From the NCBI GenBank assembly GCA_937915375.1, contig CALDMO010000036.1:1-25047 (forward strand): DNA of 25,047 bases. The letters run 5' to 3'. Position numbers and translations under genes: made by a program. The notes under the pieces were generated by a model that saw nothing but the letters and a program-made list of their open reading frames with translations, did not search any database and had not been told where the DNA came from. This DNA comes from an uncultured Marvinbryantia sp. GTDB taxonomy: Bacteria; Bacillota; Clostridia; Lachnospirales; Lachnospiraceae. This document shows positions 1 through 8,245 of the stretch, in pieces (position 1 is the stretch's first letter; each line of letters starts with the position of its first letter).

Positions 1-83
1 TCCTTGACATTACTTTTAAGGTGAAGTGTTACCAATCATTGACACCTATACACTGAAAAGAAGATAAAATATACAAAAGTTCT

Positions 84-111
84 TTGCAATCATTATATTT
101 TGTGATACACT
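84..111 (+). promoter_or_regulatory. Candidate sigma-A promoter for the small membrane ORF
   Basis: TTGCAA at 84-89 and TACACT at 106-111 are separated by 16 nt. The match to the sigma-A consensus is moderate and the position suits transcription into the ORF starting at 181. Two other TTGACA boxes (4-9 and 39-44) lie further upstream. The second could pair with an A-rich -10 near 63-68, so the exact promoter is uncertain. Confidence 0.35.
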
Positions 112-180
112 GATAAAAGATAGTAGTTTCATTACACAGGATGGTGCAAAGCTGTCAGAATGAAAGAAGAGGGATATGCC

Positions 181-312
181 ATGGAATTTAATTTGGTTGT
201 ATTTTTTATTGCAATTGCAATTGTAATAATTGCAGCGGTGATTGCTGTAGTGGTAGCAGTATCTGGCGGTGTTTCAGCAGCAGTGCAGAATAAGCTGGAA
301 GAAGATGAATAA
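181..312 (+). CDS. Small single-pass membrane protein (43 aa), unknown function
   Basis: This 43-codon ORF starts at ATG 181, 7 nt after a purine-rich AGAAGAGGG stretch (165-173). The product is a hydrophilic N-terminus (MEFN), then about 27 almost purely aliphatic residues (VVFFIAIAIVIIAAVIAVVVAV), a small-residue segment SGGVSAA and an acidic tail ending KLEEDE. That is the layout of a one-span membrane peptide. An in-frame ATG at 160 would add MKEEGYA but lacks a well-placed ribosome binding site. It lies directly upstream of hom in the same direction, with a possible weak terminator between them. I do not recognise a family. Low-complexity hydrophobic peptides of this size can be spurious, but the start signal, the codon structure and the clean charge pattern favour a real gene. 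Confidence 0.55.
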   Translation: MEFNLVVFFIAIAIVIIAAVIAVVVAVSGGVSAAVQNKLEEDE

Positions 313-348
313 AAATGAAGGATGCCTGTGTGCATTCTTGTTGAGAAT

Positions 349-382
349 GGGGCTGGTGTATTCGGCTCCTTTTTCTGTTTTC
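349..382 (+). terminator. Weak candidate terminator between the small ORF and hom
   Basis: GGGGCT (349-354) can pair with GGCTCC (364-369) through six pairs, two of them G-U. A T-rich run, TTTTTCTGTTTT, follows directly. The stem is short, so this is at best a partial terminator or attenuator ahead of hom. Confidence 0.3.
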
Positions 383-428
383 AAAAATGAACGACAGCAG
401 ATGAACTGTAGGAAGAAAGAGGAAAGTT

Positions 429-1715
429 ATGAAAAATAAAAAAATTCAGGTGGCACTTTTAGGACTTGGAACGGTAGGAACCGGTGTTTATAAGGTGCTA
501 CGTGCGCAGGCAGAAGAGATGGCGCCGAAACTGGGTGTAGAGTTAGAATTGAAAAAGATACTGGTGCGAAATCTGGAAAAAGCATTAGGAAAAGTAGAAG
601 ATGCGTCGCTTCTGACAAATGACTGGCAGGAAATCGTAAATGATGAAACCATTGACATTGTGGTAGAAGTGATGGGCGGAATGGAGCCTGCCCGCACCTA
701 TATGCTGGAGGCTCTGCGGGCCGGAAAGCATGTAGTGACGGCAAATAAGGATCTGGTAGCTTCGGATGGTCGTATTTTGATGGATACAGCAAAAGAGCAT
801 GGCAGAGACTTTATGTTTGAGGCAGCGGTAGCTGGTGGCATTCCGGTAATTCGTCCGTTAAAGCAGTGCCTTGCAGGCAATCATATTGAAGAAGTAGTTG
901 GAATTGTAAATGGGACTACAAACTTTATTCTTACAAAGATGACAGAAGAAGGCATGGAGTTTTCAGACGCATTGGCGCTTGCAACAGAACTTGGATACGC
1001 AGAAGCGGATCCAACAGCGGATATTGAGGGATTGGATGCAGCCAGAAAAATGGCAATTATGGCATCTATTGCATTTAATTCCCGCGTGACATTTGAAGAC
1101 GTTTACACAGAAGGGATTACGAAAATTACCGCACGGGATATCCGTTATGCAAAAGAGATGGGCTGTCATATAAAATTGCTTGGTGTGGCCAAAAATACAA
1201 AAGAAGGTGTTCATGTCAGCGTGCATCCGATGTTGATTGACAGTCGTCATCCTTTGGCATCTGTGAACGATTCCTTTAATGCGGTCTTTATTCTGGGAGA
1301 TGCAGTTGGCGAGACGATGTTATATGGACGCGGAGCCGGGGAACTGCCGACGGCAAGCGCAATTGTCGGAGATATTTTTGATGTAGCACGAAATATGCGT
1401 GTGGGCAGTTCAGCGCGAATCAGCTGTACTTGTTATAAAGAACTGCCGATTCGCCGTGTGGCAGATGGTATCAGTAAGTTCTTTATGCGTATTCGAGTAG
1501 AAGATCGGCCGGGAGTTTTGGCATCGGTTACGAGTGTTTTTGGAAATAATAATGTTAGTATTGAGCAGTTTATTCAGAAACGGAAAGATGGAGATCTTGC
1601 GGAAATTGTGATCATCACAGAAGAAGTGGTGGAACATAATTTCAATGATGCAGTTACGATTCTGCGTACAATGGATATGATCAAGCAGATTTGTGCAGTC
1701 ATTCGTGTATATTAA
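429..1715 (+). CDS. hom: Homoserine dehydrogenase with C-terminal ACT domain
   Basis: This enzyme reduces aspartate semialdehyde to homoserine with NAD(P)H in the cytoplasm, the branch point toward threonine and methionine. At 428 aa it has the usual Gram-positive length. The N-terminal Rossmann fold shows GLGTVG at residues 12-17. The conserved TANKDLVA (104-111) supplies the catalytic lysine K107. NGTTNFIL (161-168) and the DIEGLDAARK segment (E192, D203, K207) match the substrate and catalytic residues of the family. An ACT regulatory domain fills about residues 350-428 (VEDRPGVLASVTSVF), consistent with feedback control by threonine as known in this family. The ATG at 429 follows an AGGAAGAAAGAGGAAAG purine tract. 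No thrB or thrC is adjacent in the window. Confidence 0.95.
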   Translation: MKNKKIQVALLGLGTVGTGVYKVLRAQAEEMAPKLGVELELKKILVRNLEKALGKVEDASLLTNDWQEIVNDETIDIVVEVMGGMEPARTYMLEALRAGKHVVTANKDLVASDGRILMDTAKEHGRDFMFEAAVAGGIPVIRPLKQCLAGNHIEEVVGIVNGTTNFILTKMTEEGMEFSDALALATELGYAEADPTADIEGLDAARKMAIMASIAFNSRVTFEDVYTEGITKITARDIRYAKEMGCHIKLLGVAKNTKEGVHVSVHPMLIDSRHPLASVNDSFNAVFILGDAVGETMLYGRGAGELPTASAIVGDIFDVARNMRVGSSARISCTCYKELPIRRVADGISKFFMRIRVEDRPGVLASVTSVFGNNNVSIEQFIQKRKDGDLAEIVIITEEVVEHNFNDAVTILRTMDMIKQICAVIRVY

Positions 1716-1747
1716 TGAGAATTGGAATGGAAACTCTGGACAGATAA

Positions 1748-1777
1748 TTGACAAAACGTACACGAAGCGAGTAAAAT
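1748..1777 (+). promoter_or_regulatory. Sigma-A promoter of gpmI
   Basis: A perfect TTGACA at 1748-1753 is followed after 18 nt by TAAAAT at 1772-1777, which matches the -10 consensus at five of six positions. Transcription would begin near 1784. That leaves the in-frame ATG at 1776 outside the message and supports the gpmI start at 1815. Confidence 0.65.
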
Positions 1778-1814
1778 GAAATTGATGCAAAAAACGAAAT
1801 TAAAGGAGAAAATC

Positions 1815-3356
1815 ATGAGTAAGAAACCAACCGTATTAATGATTCTTGATGGATATGGATTAAATAAGAAAACAGATGGAAATGCTGTTGCAGAGGCAAA
1901 GACTCCGGTAATGAGTAAACTGATGGCTGAATATCCGTTCGTAGAAGGACAGGCAAGCGGAATGGCAGTAGGTCTTCCGGAAGGTCAGATGGGTAACTCT
2001 GAGGTGGGACATCTGAACATGGGAGCAGGTCGTATTGTATATCAGGAACTGACCAGAATTACCAAAGAAATTGAGGATGGAGATTTCTTTAAAAATGAAG
2101 CGCTTTTGGCAGCATGTAAAAATGCAAAAGAAAATGACAGTGCGCTTCATCTGTATGGTTTGGTATCAGATGGTGGGGTTCACAGCCATCTGACCCATAT
2201 TTTTGGACTTTTAGAACTGGCAAAGAGAGAAGGTCTTAAAAAAGTATACGTTCACTGTTTCCTGGATGGACGTGATACACCGCCGGCATCCGGAAAAAGC
2301 TATGTAGAGCAGCTGGAAGCAAAAATGAAAGAGATTGGTGTCGGTGAGTGCGTATCTGTTATGGGACGTTATTATGCAATGGATCGTGACAATAGATGGG
2401 ATCGTGTACAGCTTGCTTATAACGCGCTGGTAAAGGGCGAAGGTGTAGAATGCAGCTCAATCACGGAAGCAATCCAGAAATCTTACGATGAAGAAAAGAC
2501 AGACGAGTTTGTAATGCCGGCTGTTTTATACAAAGACGGCAAACCATATGGAAGAATTCAGGATAAAGATTCTGTTATTTTCTTCAATTTCCGCCCGGAC
2601 CGTGCAAGAGAAATCACCAGAACATTCTGCTGTGATGAGTTTGACGGATTTGAAAGAGGAAAGCGTCTGGATGTTATGTATGTTTGCTTTACAGAATACG
2701 ATGCAACCATTCCAAATAAACAGATTGCTTTCCATAAAGTAGAAATTACCAATACCTTTGGTGAATATCTGGCAGCACATGGTTTGAAACAGGCGAGAAT
2801 TGCAGAGACAGAGAAATATGCGCATGTTACGTTTTTCTTTAATGGCGGCGTAGAAGAACCGAATGAAGGCGAAGACCGTATTCTTGTAAAATCTCCGAAG
2901 GTTGCAACATATGATTTACAGCCGGAGATGAGCGCATACGAAGTATGTGATAAACTTTGTGAAGCAATTCGTTCTCAGAATTATGATGTGATTATCATTA
3001 ACTTTGCAAATCCGGACATGGTTGGTCATACCGGTGTAGAAAATGCTGCCATCAAAGCAGTAGAAGCAGTAGATGAATGTGTTGGAAAAGCAGTAGAAGC
3101 GCTGAAAGAAGTGGATGGTCAGATGTTCATCTGTGCAGATCATGGAAATGCAGAGCAACTGGTGGACTATGAAACCGGTGATCCATTTACCGCGCATACA
3201 ACAAATCCGGTACCGTTTATTTTGGTAAATGCAGATCCGGCTTATACATTGCGTGAAGGCGGTCGTCTGGCAGATATCGTTCCGACGCTGATTGAACTGA
3301 TGGGTATGGAACAGCCGAAAGAAATGACAGGAACTTCTTTGCTGGTGCGTAAGTAA
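1815..3356 (+). CDS. gpmI: 2,3-bisphosphoglycerate-independent phosphoglycerate mutase
   Basis: This enzyme interconverts 3- and 2-phosphoglycerate in glycolysis using two Mn2+ ions and a phosphoserine intermediate (alkaline phosphatase superfamily). The start is ATG 1815, 6 nt after AAAGGAG (1802-1808), giving 513 aa, the family's normal length. A longer reading from 1776 is rejected because that ATG overlaps the promoter -10. Visible residues are D12 in LDGYG, the catalytic S62 in GQMGNSEVGH, the substrate-binding GVHSH and DRDNRWDR blocks, RPDRAREITR, D401 and H405 in NPDMVGH, D442 and H443 in ADHGNAEQ, and H461 in AHTT. All metal ligands appear intact. It is followed after 2 nt by a small unknown gene and then enolase, which catalyses the next glycolytic step. 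Confidence 0.95.
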   Translation: MSKKPTVLMILDGYGLNKKTDGNAVAEAKTPVMSKLMAEYPFVEGQASGMAVGLPEGQMGNSEVGHLNMGAGRIVYQELTRITKEIEDGDFFKNEALLAACKNAKENDSALHLYGLVSDGGVHSHLTHIFGLLELAKREGLKKVYVHCFLDGRDTPPASGKSYVEQLEAKMKEIGVGECVSVMGRYYAMDRDNRWDRVQLAYNALVKGEGVECSSITEAIQKSYDEEKTDEFVMPAVLYKDGKPYGRIQDKDSVIFFNFRPDRAREITRTFCCDEFDGFERGKRLDVMYVCFTEYDATIPNKQIAFHKVEITNTFGEYLAAHGLKQARIAETEKYAHVTFFFNGGVEEPNEGEDRILVKSPKVATYDLQPEMSAYEVCDKLCEAIRSQNYDVIIINFANPDMVGHTGVENAAIKAVEAVDECVGKAVEALKEVDGQMFICADHGNAEQLVDYETGDPFTAHTTNPVPFILVNADPAYTLREGGRLADIVPTLIELMGMEQPKEMTGTSLLVRK

Positions 3357-3358
3357 TT

Positions 3359-3691
3359 ATGGTAAAGGAAATCGTCAGAGATGCGATTGCGATTAAACTG
3401 AATATCCGGCAGGAAAGTCCGATTATATCGGTTGCGGAATTTTATTTTGCTGCGGGTCTTGCGGCGCAGAAGATGAATCTTTCACAGGAACAGAAGGATG
3501 CGTTGCTGCAGATCGCGGATTTTGAGGAGTTAAAAACAGTGGTGCGCGATCTGGTAAACGGTTCCGATGTATGGGAGTCCTTTCCACAGGGGGATCGCCT
3601 GCAGCGCCTTTTGGCAGGTTGCCGTCTGCGCGCGCAGATAGAGGAAGAAGCAAAAGAACTTTTTGCGATGGGGCTGGAGTTTCAGTTCTGA
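3359..3691 (+). CDS. Unknown 110-aa protein between gpmI and eno
   Basis: The ATG at 3359 lies 2 nt after the gpmI stop, so translation is probably coupled to gpmI; there is no strong ribosome binding site of its own. The product is soluble and looks mostly alpha-helical, with no signal peptide or membrane span. Readable segments are an N-terminal helix (KEIVRDAIAIKLN), a helical stretch with SPIISVAEFYFAAGLAAQKM, a central acidic ALLQIADFEELKTVVRDLV, and a C-terminal EEEAKELFAMGLEF. No catalytic motif is recognised. Its place between genes for consecutive glycolytic steps hints at a conserved accessory or regulatory role, but that is inference only. It reads as an intact gene. Confidence 0.7.
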   Translation: MVKEIVRDAIAIKLNIRQESPIISVAEFYFAAGLAAQKMNLSQEQKDALLQIADFEELKTVVRDLVNGSDVWESFPQGDRLQRLLAGCRLRAQIEEEAKELFAMGLEFQF

Positions 3692-3753
3692 ACAATAACG
3701 AATATTCTTGAATTTATAGAGCATAATATCTTCAAAAGGAGGTATTATGCTTT

Positions 3754-5019
3754 ATGTTTGAGTTTAAACAGATCGTGGATGTGCTTGGAAGGGAAATTCT
3801 GGACAGCAGGGGAAATCCAACTGTGGAAGTGGAAGTTCTCACGGAAGATGGCTGTGTAGGAAGAGCGGCGGTACCTTCCGGTGCATCAACGGGAAAATAT
3901 GAGGCGACAGAGCTGCGTGATGGAGAAGAAAGATATGGAGGTCAAGGAGTGACGCAGGCGGTCCATCATATTAATACGATATTGGCAGATGCGATTATCG
4001 GGGAAAACGTCTTGCAGCAGAATCATATTGACAAGATCCTGCGCCGTATGGATGGAACAAAAAATAAATCTAATCTGGGGGCAAATGCGCTTCTGGGAGT
4101 TTCAATGGCGGTGGCAAAAACGGCGGCTTTGAGTCTGAATTTGCCGTTGTACCGTTATCTGGGAGGTATTCGTTCTAATCGAATGCCGGTACCAATGATG
4201 AATGTGATCAATGGCGGTGTTCATGCTGTGAATGCACTGGATTTTCAGGAATTTATGATTATGCCGACCGGAGCGGCTTCTTTTTCAGAGGGACTTCGCA
4301 TGTGTGCGGAGATTTATCATTGCCTGAAAAAAATTTTAAATGAACGGGGACTTTCTGTCGGTATCGGCGATGAGGGTGGTTTCGCGCCGGATCTTTCTAG
4401 TGCAGAGGCAGTTTTTGAAGTTCTCACTGAGGCAGTTCTTAAAGCAGGATATCGTTTGAAGGAGGACATCTGTTTTACGATGGACGCGGCGGCATCTGAG
4501 CTGTATGATGAGGAAAGCGGTAAATATTATTTTCCGGGGGAAAGTCGGATGAGCGGCAGCAAGGTGGAACGCACCGCGGATGAGATGATTGCATATTATA
4601 AAACACTGACAGAAAAGTATCCTTTAATTTCAATTGAGGACGGTTTAAATGAGGAAGACTGGACAGGATGGCAGAAGATGACAGCGGAACTAGGAAAAAA
4701 GGTGCAACTGGTCGGCGATGATTTGTTTGTGACAAATCCGGAGCGTTTAAAAAAGGGAATCGAGCTGGGAGCGGGGAACGCGATTCTTGTGAAGGTAAAT
4801 CAGATTGGTACGCTTTCTGAGGCATTTGAAGCGATTGAGCTTGCGCAGCAGGCAGGATATCGCACGATTATTTCACACCGATCGGGAGAAACAGAAGATA
4901 CGACAATCGCGGATATCGCGGTTGCGTGTGGCGCCGGACAGATCAAAACAGGAGCGCCGTGCCGCAGTGAGCGTGTGGCAAAATACAATCAGTTATTGAG
5001 GATTGAGGAGCATTTTTAA
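3754..5019 (+). CDS. eno: Enolase (phosphopyruvate hydratase)
   Basis: Enolase dehydrates 2-phosphoglycerate to phosphoenolpyruvate with Mg2+. The 421-aa product is slightly shorter than the usual ~430. Conserved blocks are LDSRGNPTVEVEV (16-28), the mobile loop SGASTG (42-47), GGVHAVNALDFQEFM (154-168), GDEGGFAPDL with catalytic E207, the metal ligands D244 (FTMDAA), E295 (SIEDGL) and D322 (GDDLFVTN), the catalytic K347 in ILVKVNQIGT, and SHRSGETED (374-382). The start at 3754 lies 11 nt after AAAGGAGG (3735-3742). An out-of-frame ATG at 3747 opens a 4-codon ORF (MLYV) whose TGA overlaps the second and third eno codons. It probably shares a message with gpmI and the 110-aa gene. Confidence 0.95.
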   Translation: MFEFKQIVDVLGREILDSRGNPTVEVEVLTEDGCVGRAAVPSGASTGKYEATELRDGEERYGGQGVTQAVHHINTILADAIIGENVLQQNHIDKILRRMDGTKNKSNLGANALLGVSMAVAKTAALSLNLPLYRYLGGIRSNRMPVPMMNVINGGVHAVNALDFQEFMIMPTGAASFSEGLRMCAEIYHCLKKILNERGLSVGIGDEGGFAPDLSSAEAVFEVLTEAVLKAGYRLKEDICFTMDAAASELYDEESGKYYFPGESRMSGSKVERTADEMIAYYKTLTEKYPLISIEDGLNEEDWTGWQKMTAELGKKVQLVGDDLFVTNPERLKKGIELGAGNAILVKVNQIGTLSEAFEAIELAQQAGYRTIISHRSGETEDTTIADIAVACGAGQIKTGAPCRSERVAKYNQLLRIEEHF

Positions 5020-5038
5020 TAATATTTGCACAAAACAG

Positions 5039-5067
5039 TTGAAAATTCCGGAAACCTGTGTTAAACT
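5039..5067 (+). promoter_or_regulatory. Candidate sigma-A promoter of secG
   Basis: TTGAAA (5039-5044) and TAAACT (5062-5067) are separated by exactly 17 nt, placing a transcription start about 20 nt before the secG ribosome binding site. The -35 matches at five of six positions and the -10 at four of six. Confidence 0.5.
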
Positions 5068-5095
5068 ACATCTGTTTGACATAGGAGGTGGAGAA

Positions 5096-5332
5096 ATGGG
5101 AGTGTTAAGAATCATTCTTTCCATAATTTTTATCATTGATTGTATCGGATTAACAGCTCTGGTACTGATGCAGGAAGGAAAACAGGCAGGACTTGGAAGT
5201 CTCGGCGGTTCTTCTGAAACTTACTGGGGAAAAAATAAAGGTCGCTCTATGGAAGGAGCAATGATCAAGGCTACAAAAGCGCTGGCAATTGGTTTTATCG
5301 TTCTTGCGCTGATTTTGAATCTGAACTTTTAG
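5096..5332 (+). CDS. secG: Preprotein translocase subunit SecG
   Basis: SecG is the small accessory subunit of the SecYEG membrane channel. The 78-aa product has two transmembrane helices (about residues 3-24 and 59-76) joined by the family loop VLMQEGKQAGLGSLGGSSETYWGK, whose GLGS..GGSS segment is diagnostic. The start ATG 5096 follows AGGAGGTGGAGAA (AGGAGG at 5083-5088). A longer in-frame reading from 5003 is unlikely because it overlaps the eno 3' end and the promoter. The gene ends in a strong terminator. The order secG, rnr, smpB, ssrA is common in Firmicutes. Confidence 0.93.
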   Translation: MGVLRIILSIIFIIDCIGLTALVLMQEGKQAGLGSLGGSSETYWGKNKGRSMEGAMIKATKALAIGFIVLALILNLNF

Positions 5333-5337
5333 TGATG

Positions 5338-5371
5338 AAACACTCTTGTGGTAATGCAAGAGTGTTTTTTT
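5338..5371 (+). terminator. Rho-independent terminator after secG
   Basis: AAACACTCTTG (5338-5348) pairs perfectly with CAAGAGTGTTT (5357-5367) around an 8-nt loop, and the T-run continues to 5371. It lies 6 nt past the secG stop. Its 5' A tract is short of T on the minus strand, so it acts mainly on the plus strand. Confidence 0.9.
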
Positions 5372-5413
5372 CCTATTGCGAGTATTACACTGGGACGGAA
5401 GGACGAGGAGATT

Positions 5414-7552
5414 ATGAATAATTTATTTGAAAAAAGAAAGCAGCTTGTGTATGAGCTGATTTGTGATAAACACTATGTGCCGATGAAGATCAAGGAGATT
5501 GCCATTCTGATGCAGGTAGCAAAGGAAGATCGTGCGGAACTGGAGATGGTTCTGCAGGAATTGGTCGATGAGGGCAGGATTGAACTTAGTAAACGCGGAA
5601 AATATAAAAAACTGGAAATCAGGCGGATGACAGGTACTTTTACCGGAAACTATCGCGGATTTGGATTTGTGACAGTGGATGGCGAAGACGAGGATATTTT
5701 TATCCCAGAACAGTATGTAAATGGCGCGATGCATGGTGATACTGTAGATATTGAGCTGCATCCATCGGCAAAAGGCGGAAAGCGGCGAGAGGGACGTGTG
5801 ATTAAAATCCGTGCGCATGCGGTGACGGAGATTGTGGGCACTTATGAGAAATGTAAAAATTTTGGATTTGTAATCCCGGATAATCCGAAAATGAATCGTG
5901 ATATCTTTATTCCGCAGGAGCGTTCCAAAGATGCGGTGGATGGTCATAAGGTTGTGGTGGAACTGACGGAGTTTGGTGACGCTGTGCACAAACCGGAAGG
6001 AAGGGTGACCAAGATCATCGGGCATATCAATGATCCGGGTGTCGATATTCTCTCTGTTGTTTACGGGCATGAGTTGCCGCTGGAGTTTCCGGAACGTGTG
6101 TTAAATCAGGCTCAGCGCGCAGCGTCTCAGGTGACGGAGGCGGATATGCAGGGAAGGCTTGACCTGCGCGATGTGACAATGGTGACGATTGACGGTGAGG
6201 ATGCCAAGGATCTTGATGATGCGGTTTCGGTGACGTTTAATGAAGAAAAACAGCTTTGGCATTTGGGGGTGCACATTGCAGATGTGACAAATTATGTCCA
6301 GGAGAACAGCGCTCTTGATTGGGAAGCACGAAACCGTGGTACCAGCGTATATCTGGTAGATCGGGTGATTCCGATGCTGCCGCATACGCTTTCCAATGGA
6401 ATGTGTTCTCTAAACGCCGGAGAAAATCGTCTGGCACTTAGCTGTCTGATGGTCATTGATGCGAAAGGAAATGTGATAGATCATCAGATTGCTGAAACGG
6501 TGATCTGCGTTAATCGCCGCATGACCTACACAAGTGTCAATAAAATTTTAAGTGAAAAAGATGAGAATGAAATCCGTAAGTATGAGCCGCTGGTGCCGAT
6601 GTTTCAGGAGATGGAAAAGCTGGCGAATATTTTGCGTGAAAAGCGCCGGATGCGAGGCTCTATTGATTTTGATTTTCCGGAGAGCAAGATTATTCTCGAT
6701 GAGAGCGGAAAACCGGTGGAGATCCGTCCATATGAGCGTAATGCGGCGACAAAGATTATTGAGGATTTTATGCTGATCGCTAATGAGACAGTTGCGCAGG
6801 ATTATTACTGGCAGGAGCTGCCGTTTGTGTATCGTACGCATGAAAGTCCGGACCCTGACAGGATTCGTCAGTTGGCGGTATTTATTGCAAATTTTGGTTA
6901 TGGATTGAAAGTTTCGCGTGACATTCATCCGAAAGAACTGCAAAAGCTTCTCGCGCGGATTGAGGATTCACCGAATGAAGCGATGATCAGCCGTCTGACT
7001 TTGCGTTCCATGCGGCAGGCAAAATATACAGTGGACTGCAGCGGACATTTTGGTTTGGCGGCAAAATATTACTGCCATTTTACGTCGCCGATTCGCCGTT
7101 ATCCCGATTTGCAGATTCACCGTATCATTAAAGAAAATCTGCGCGGACGTTTAAATGCGGAGCGGATTGCGCACTACACGGAGATTCTGCCGGAAATTGC
7201 TCAGCAGTGCAGCACAACGGAGCGCAGGGCGGAGGATGCCGAGCGTGAAGTAGAGAAGATGAAAAAGGTAGAGTACATGCAGAATCATATCGGAGAGACT
7301 TTCACAGGCGTGATCTCCGGGATGAATCAGTATGGATTTTATGTAGAACTGGAAAATACGGTTGAAGGCATGGTGCATGTCAGCAATTTGCTTGATGATC
7401 ACTATTATTTTAACGAACAGAATTTTGAAATGCGCGGTGCGACGCTTGGAAATACCTATCGGATGGGACAGCGTGTGACTGTCAGTGTGCAGGACGCAGA
7501 TAAAGAGATGCGCACAATTGATTTTCGTATTGCAGTCGGGGCAGAAGCGTAA
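5414..7552 (+). CDS. rnr: Ribonuclease R (3'-5' exoribonuclease)
   Basis: RNase R is a processive 3'-5' exonuclease that degrades structured RNA and, with SmpB and tmRNA, the faulty messages released by trans-translation. The 712-aa product has a winged-helix N-terminus (about 1-65), two cold-shock OB domains (about 70-130 and 145-220), the RNB catalytic domain (about 245-590) and an S1 domain (about 626-705, GETFTGVISGMNQYGFYVEL). The catalytic acidic cluster is in DGEDAKDLDDAV (about 258-269). HIADVTNYV, LPHTLSNGMCSL and HFTSPIRRYPDLQIHR are family blocks. The start ATG 5414 follows AGGAG at 5406-5410; a longer reading from 5348 would begin inside the secG terminator. It lacks the long lysine-rich tail of the E. 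coli enzyme. Confidence 0.95.
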   Translation: MNNLFEKRKQLVYELICDKHYVPMKIKEIAILMQVAKEDRAELEMVLQELVDEGRIELSKRGKYKKLEIRRMTGTFTGNYRGFGFVTVDGEDEDIFIPEQYVNGAMHGDTVDIELHPSAKGGKRREGRVIKIRAHAVTEIVGTYEKCKNFGFVIPDNPKMNRDIFIPQERSKDAVDGHKVVVELTEFGDAVHKPEGRVTKIIGHINDPGVDILSVVYGHELPLEFPERVLNQAQRAASQVTEADMQGRLDLRDVTMVTIDGEDAKDLDDAVSVTFNEEKQLWHLGVHIADVTNYVQENSALDWEARNRGTSVYLVDRVIPMLPHTLSNGMCSLNAGENRLALSCLMVIDAKGNVIDHQIAETVICVNRRMTYTSVNKILSEKDENEIRKYEPLVPMFQEMEKLANILREKRRMRGSIDFDFPESKIILDESGKPVEIRPYERNAATKIIEDFMLIANETVAQDYYWQELPFVYRTHESPDPDRIRQLAVFIANFGYGLKVSRDIHPKELQKLLARIEDSPNEAMISRLTLRSMRQAKYTVDCSGHFGLAAKYYCHFTSPIRRYPDLQIHRIIKENLRGRLNAERIAHYTEILPEIAQQCSTTERRAEDAEREVEKMKKVEYMQNHIGETFTGVISGMNQYGFYVELENTVEGMVHVSNLLDDHYYFNEQNFEMRGATLGNTYRMGQRVTVSVQDADKEMRTIDFRIAVGAEA

Positions 7553-7638
7553 ACGATGCTTGGACGGAAAAAGCAGTAAGTGCAGAGCGCTGGCTGTAAT
7601 CAGAAAAAAGCGGCAGAAATCAAATAGGAGTGGGATAA

Positions 7639-8109
7639 GTGGGAGCAAATACAATCAAATTAATTGCAAACAATAAAAAAGCATATCATGATTATTTTAT
7701 TGAGGATACGTTTGAGACGGGGATTGCGCTTGCCGGTACGGAAGTGAAATCTCTGCGTATGGGCAAATGCAGTATTAAGGAATCCTTTGTGCGGATTGAA
7801 AACGGCGAGGTGATGATCTATGGGATGCATATCAGTCCATATGAAAAGGGAAACATTTTTAATAAAGATCCGCTGCGTGTGCGCAAGCTGCTGATGCACC
7901 GCTATGAGATTAACAAGCTGATGGGAAAAATTAAGGAAAAAGGTCTGACATTGGTGCCGTTGAAAGTCTATTTCAAAGGAAGTCTTGTAAAGGTAGAGAT
8001 TGGTCTGGCACGTGGTAAGAAGCTGTATGATAAGCGTCAGGATATCGCGAAAAAGGATATGAGGCGCGAGGCAGAAAAGGACTTTAAGGTGCGAAATCTG
8101 TATTCATGA
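7639..8109 (+). CDS. smpB: SsrA-binding protein SmpB
   Basis: SmpB binds the tRNA-like domain of tmRNA and brings it to stalled ribosomes. The 156-aa product starts with GTG at 7639, 8 nt after AGGAG (7626-7630). This start gives the normal N-terminus (IKLIANNKKAYHDYFIEDTFETGI). Family hallmarks are GTEVKSLR (33-40), NGEVMIYGMHISPYE, the KGLTLVPLKVYFKG strand and the basic C-terminal tail GKKLYDKRQDIAKKDMRRE, which enters the mRNA channel on the ribosome. It sits between rnr and the tmRNA gene, its direct functional partners. Confidence 0.95.
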   Translation: MGANTIKLIANNKKAYHDYFIEDTFETGIALAGTEVKSLRMGKCSIKESFVRIENGEVMIYGMHISPYEKGNIFNKDPLRVRKLLMHRYEINKLMGKIKEKGLTLVPLKVYFKGSLVKVEIGLARGKKLYDKRQDIAKKDMRREAEKDFKVRNLYS

Positions 8110-8162
8110 GTGGATTTTGTGCGGAGTCTATGGCGGATATGCTGAATTTTATGTAAATCGTC

Positions 8163-8191
8163 TTGACGAATCGTTTGGAATAGGCTATACT
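8163..8191 (+). promoter_or_regulatory. Sigma-A promoter of ssrA
   Basis: TTGACG (8163-8168) and TATACT (8186-8191) are separated by 17 nt, a near-consensus pair. The expected start near 8198 gives a ~48-nt 5' leader that would be removed to make the mature tmRNA 5' end at 8246. Confidence 0.75.
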
Positions 8192-8245
8192 GATTTAGCT
8201 TGAAGAAAAGTGCTTTAAAATGTCTGCAAAACCTGCAACACTTAA

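Noticed and set aside
313..428. Riboswitch or T-box ahead of hom
   Set aside because: The interval is only 116 nt and shows no conserved riboswitch core or T-box sequence; only a weak hairpin with a T-run is visible.
5423..6070. 215-residue open frame on the minus strand inside rnr
   Set aside because: It lies wholly within a confident RNase R gene on the other strand, has no ribosome binding site and no recognisable domain.
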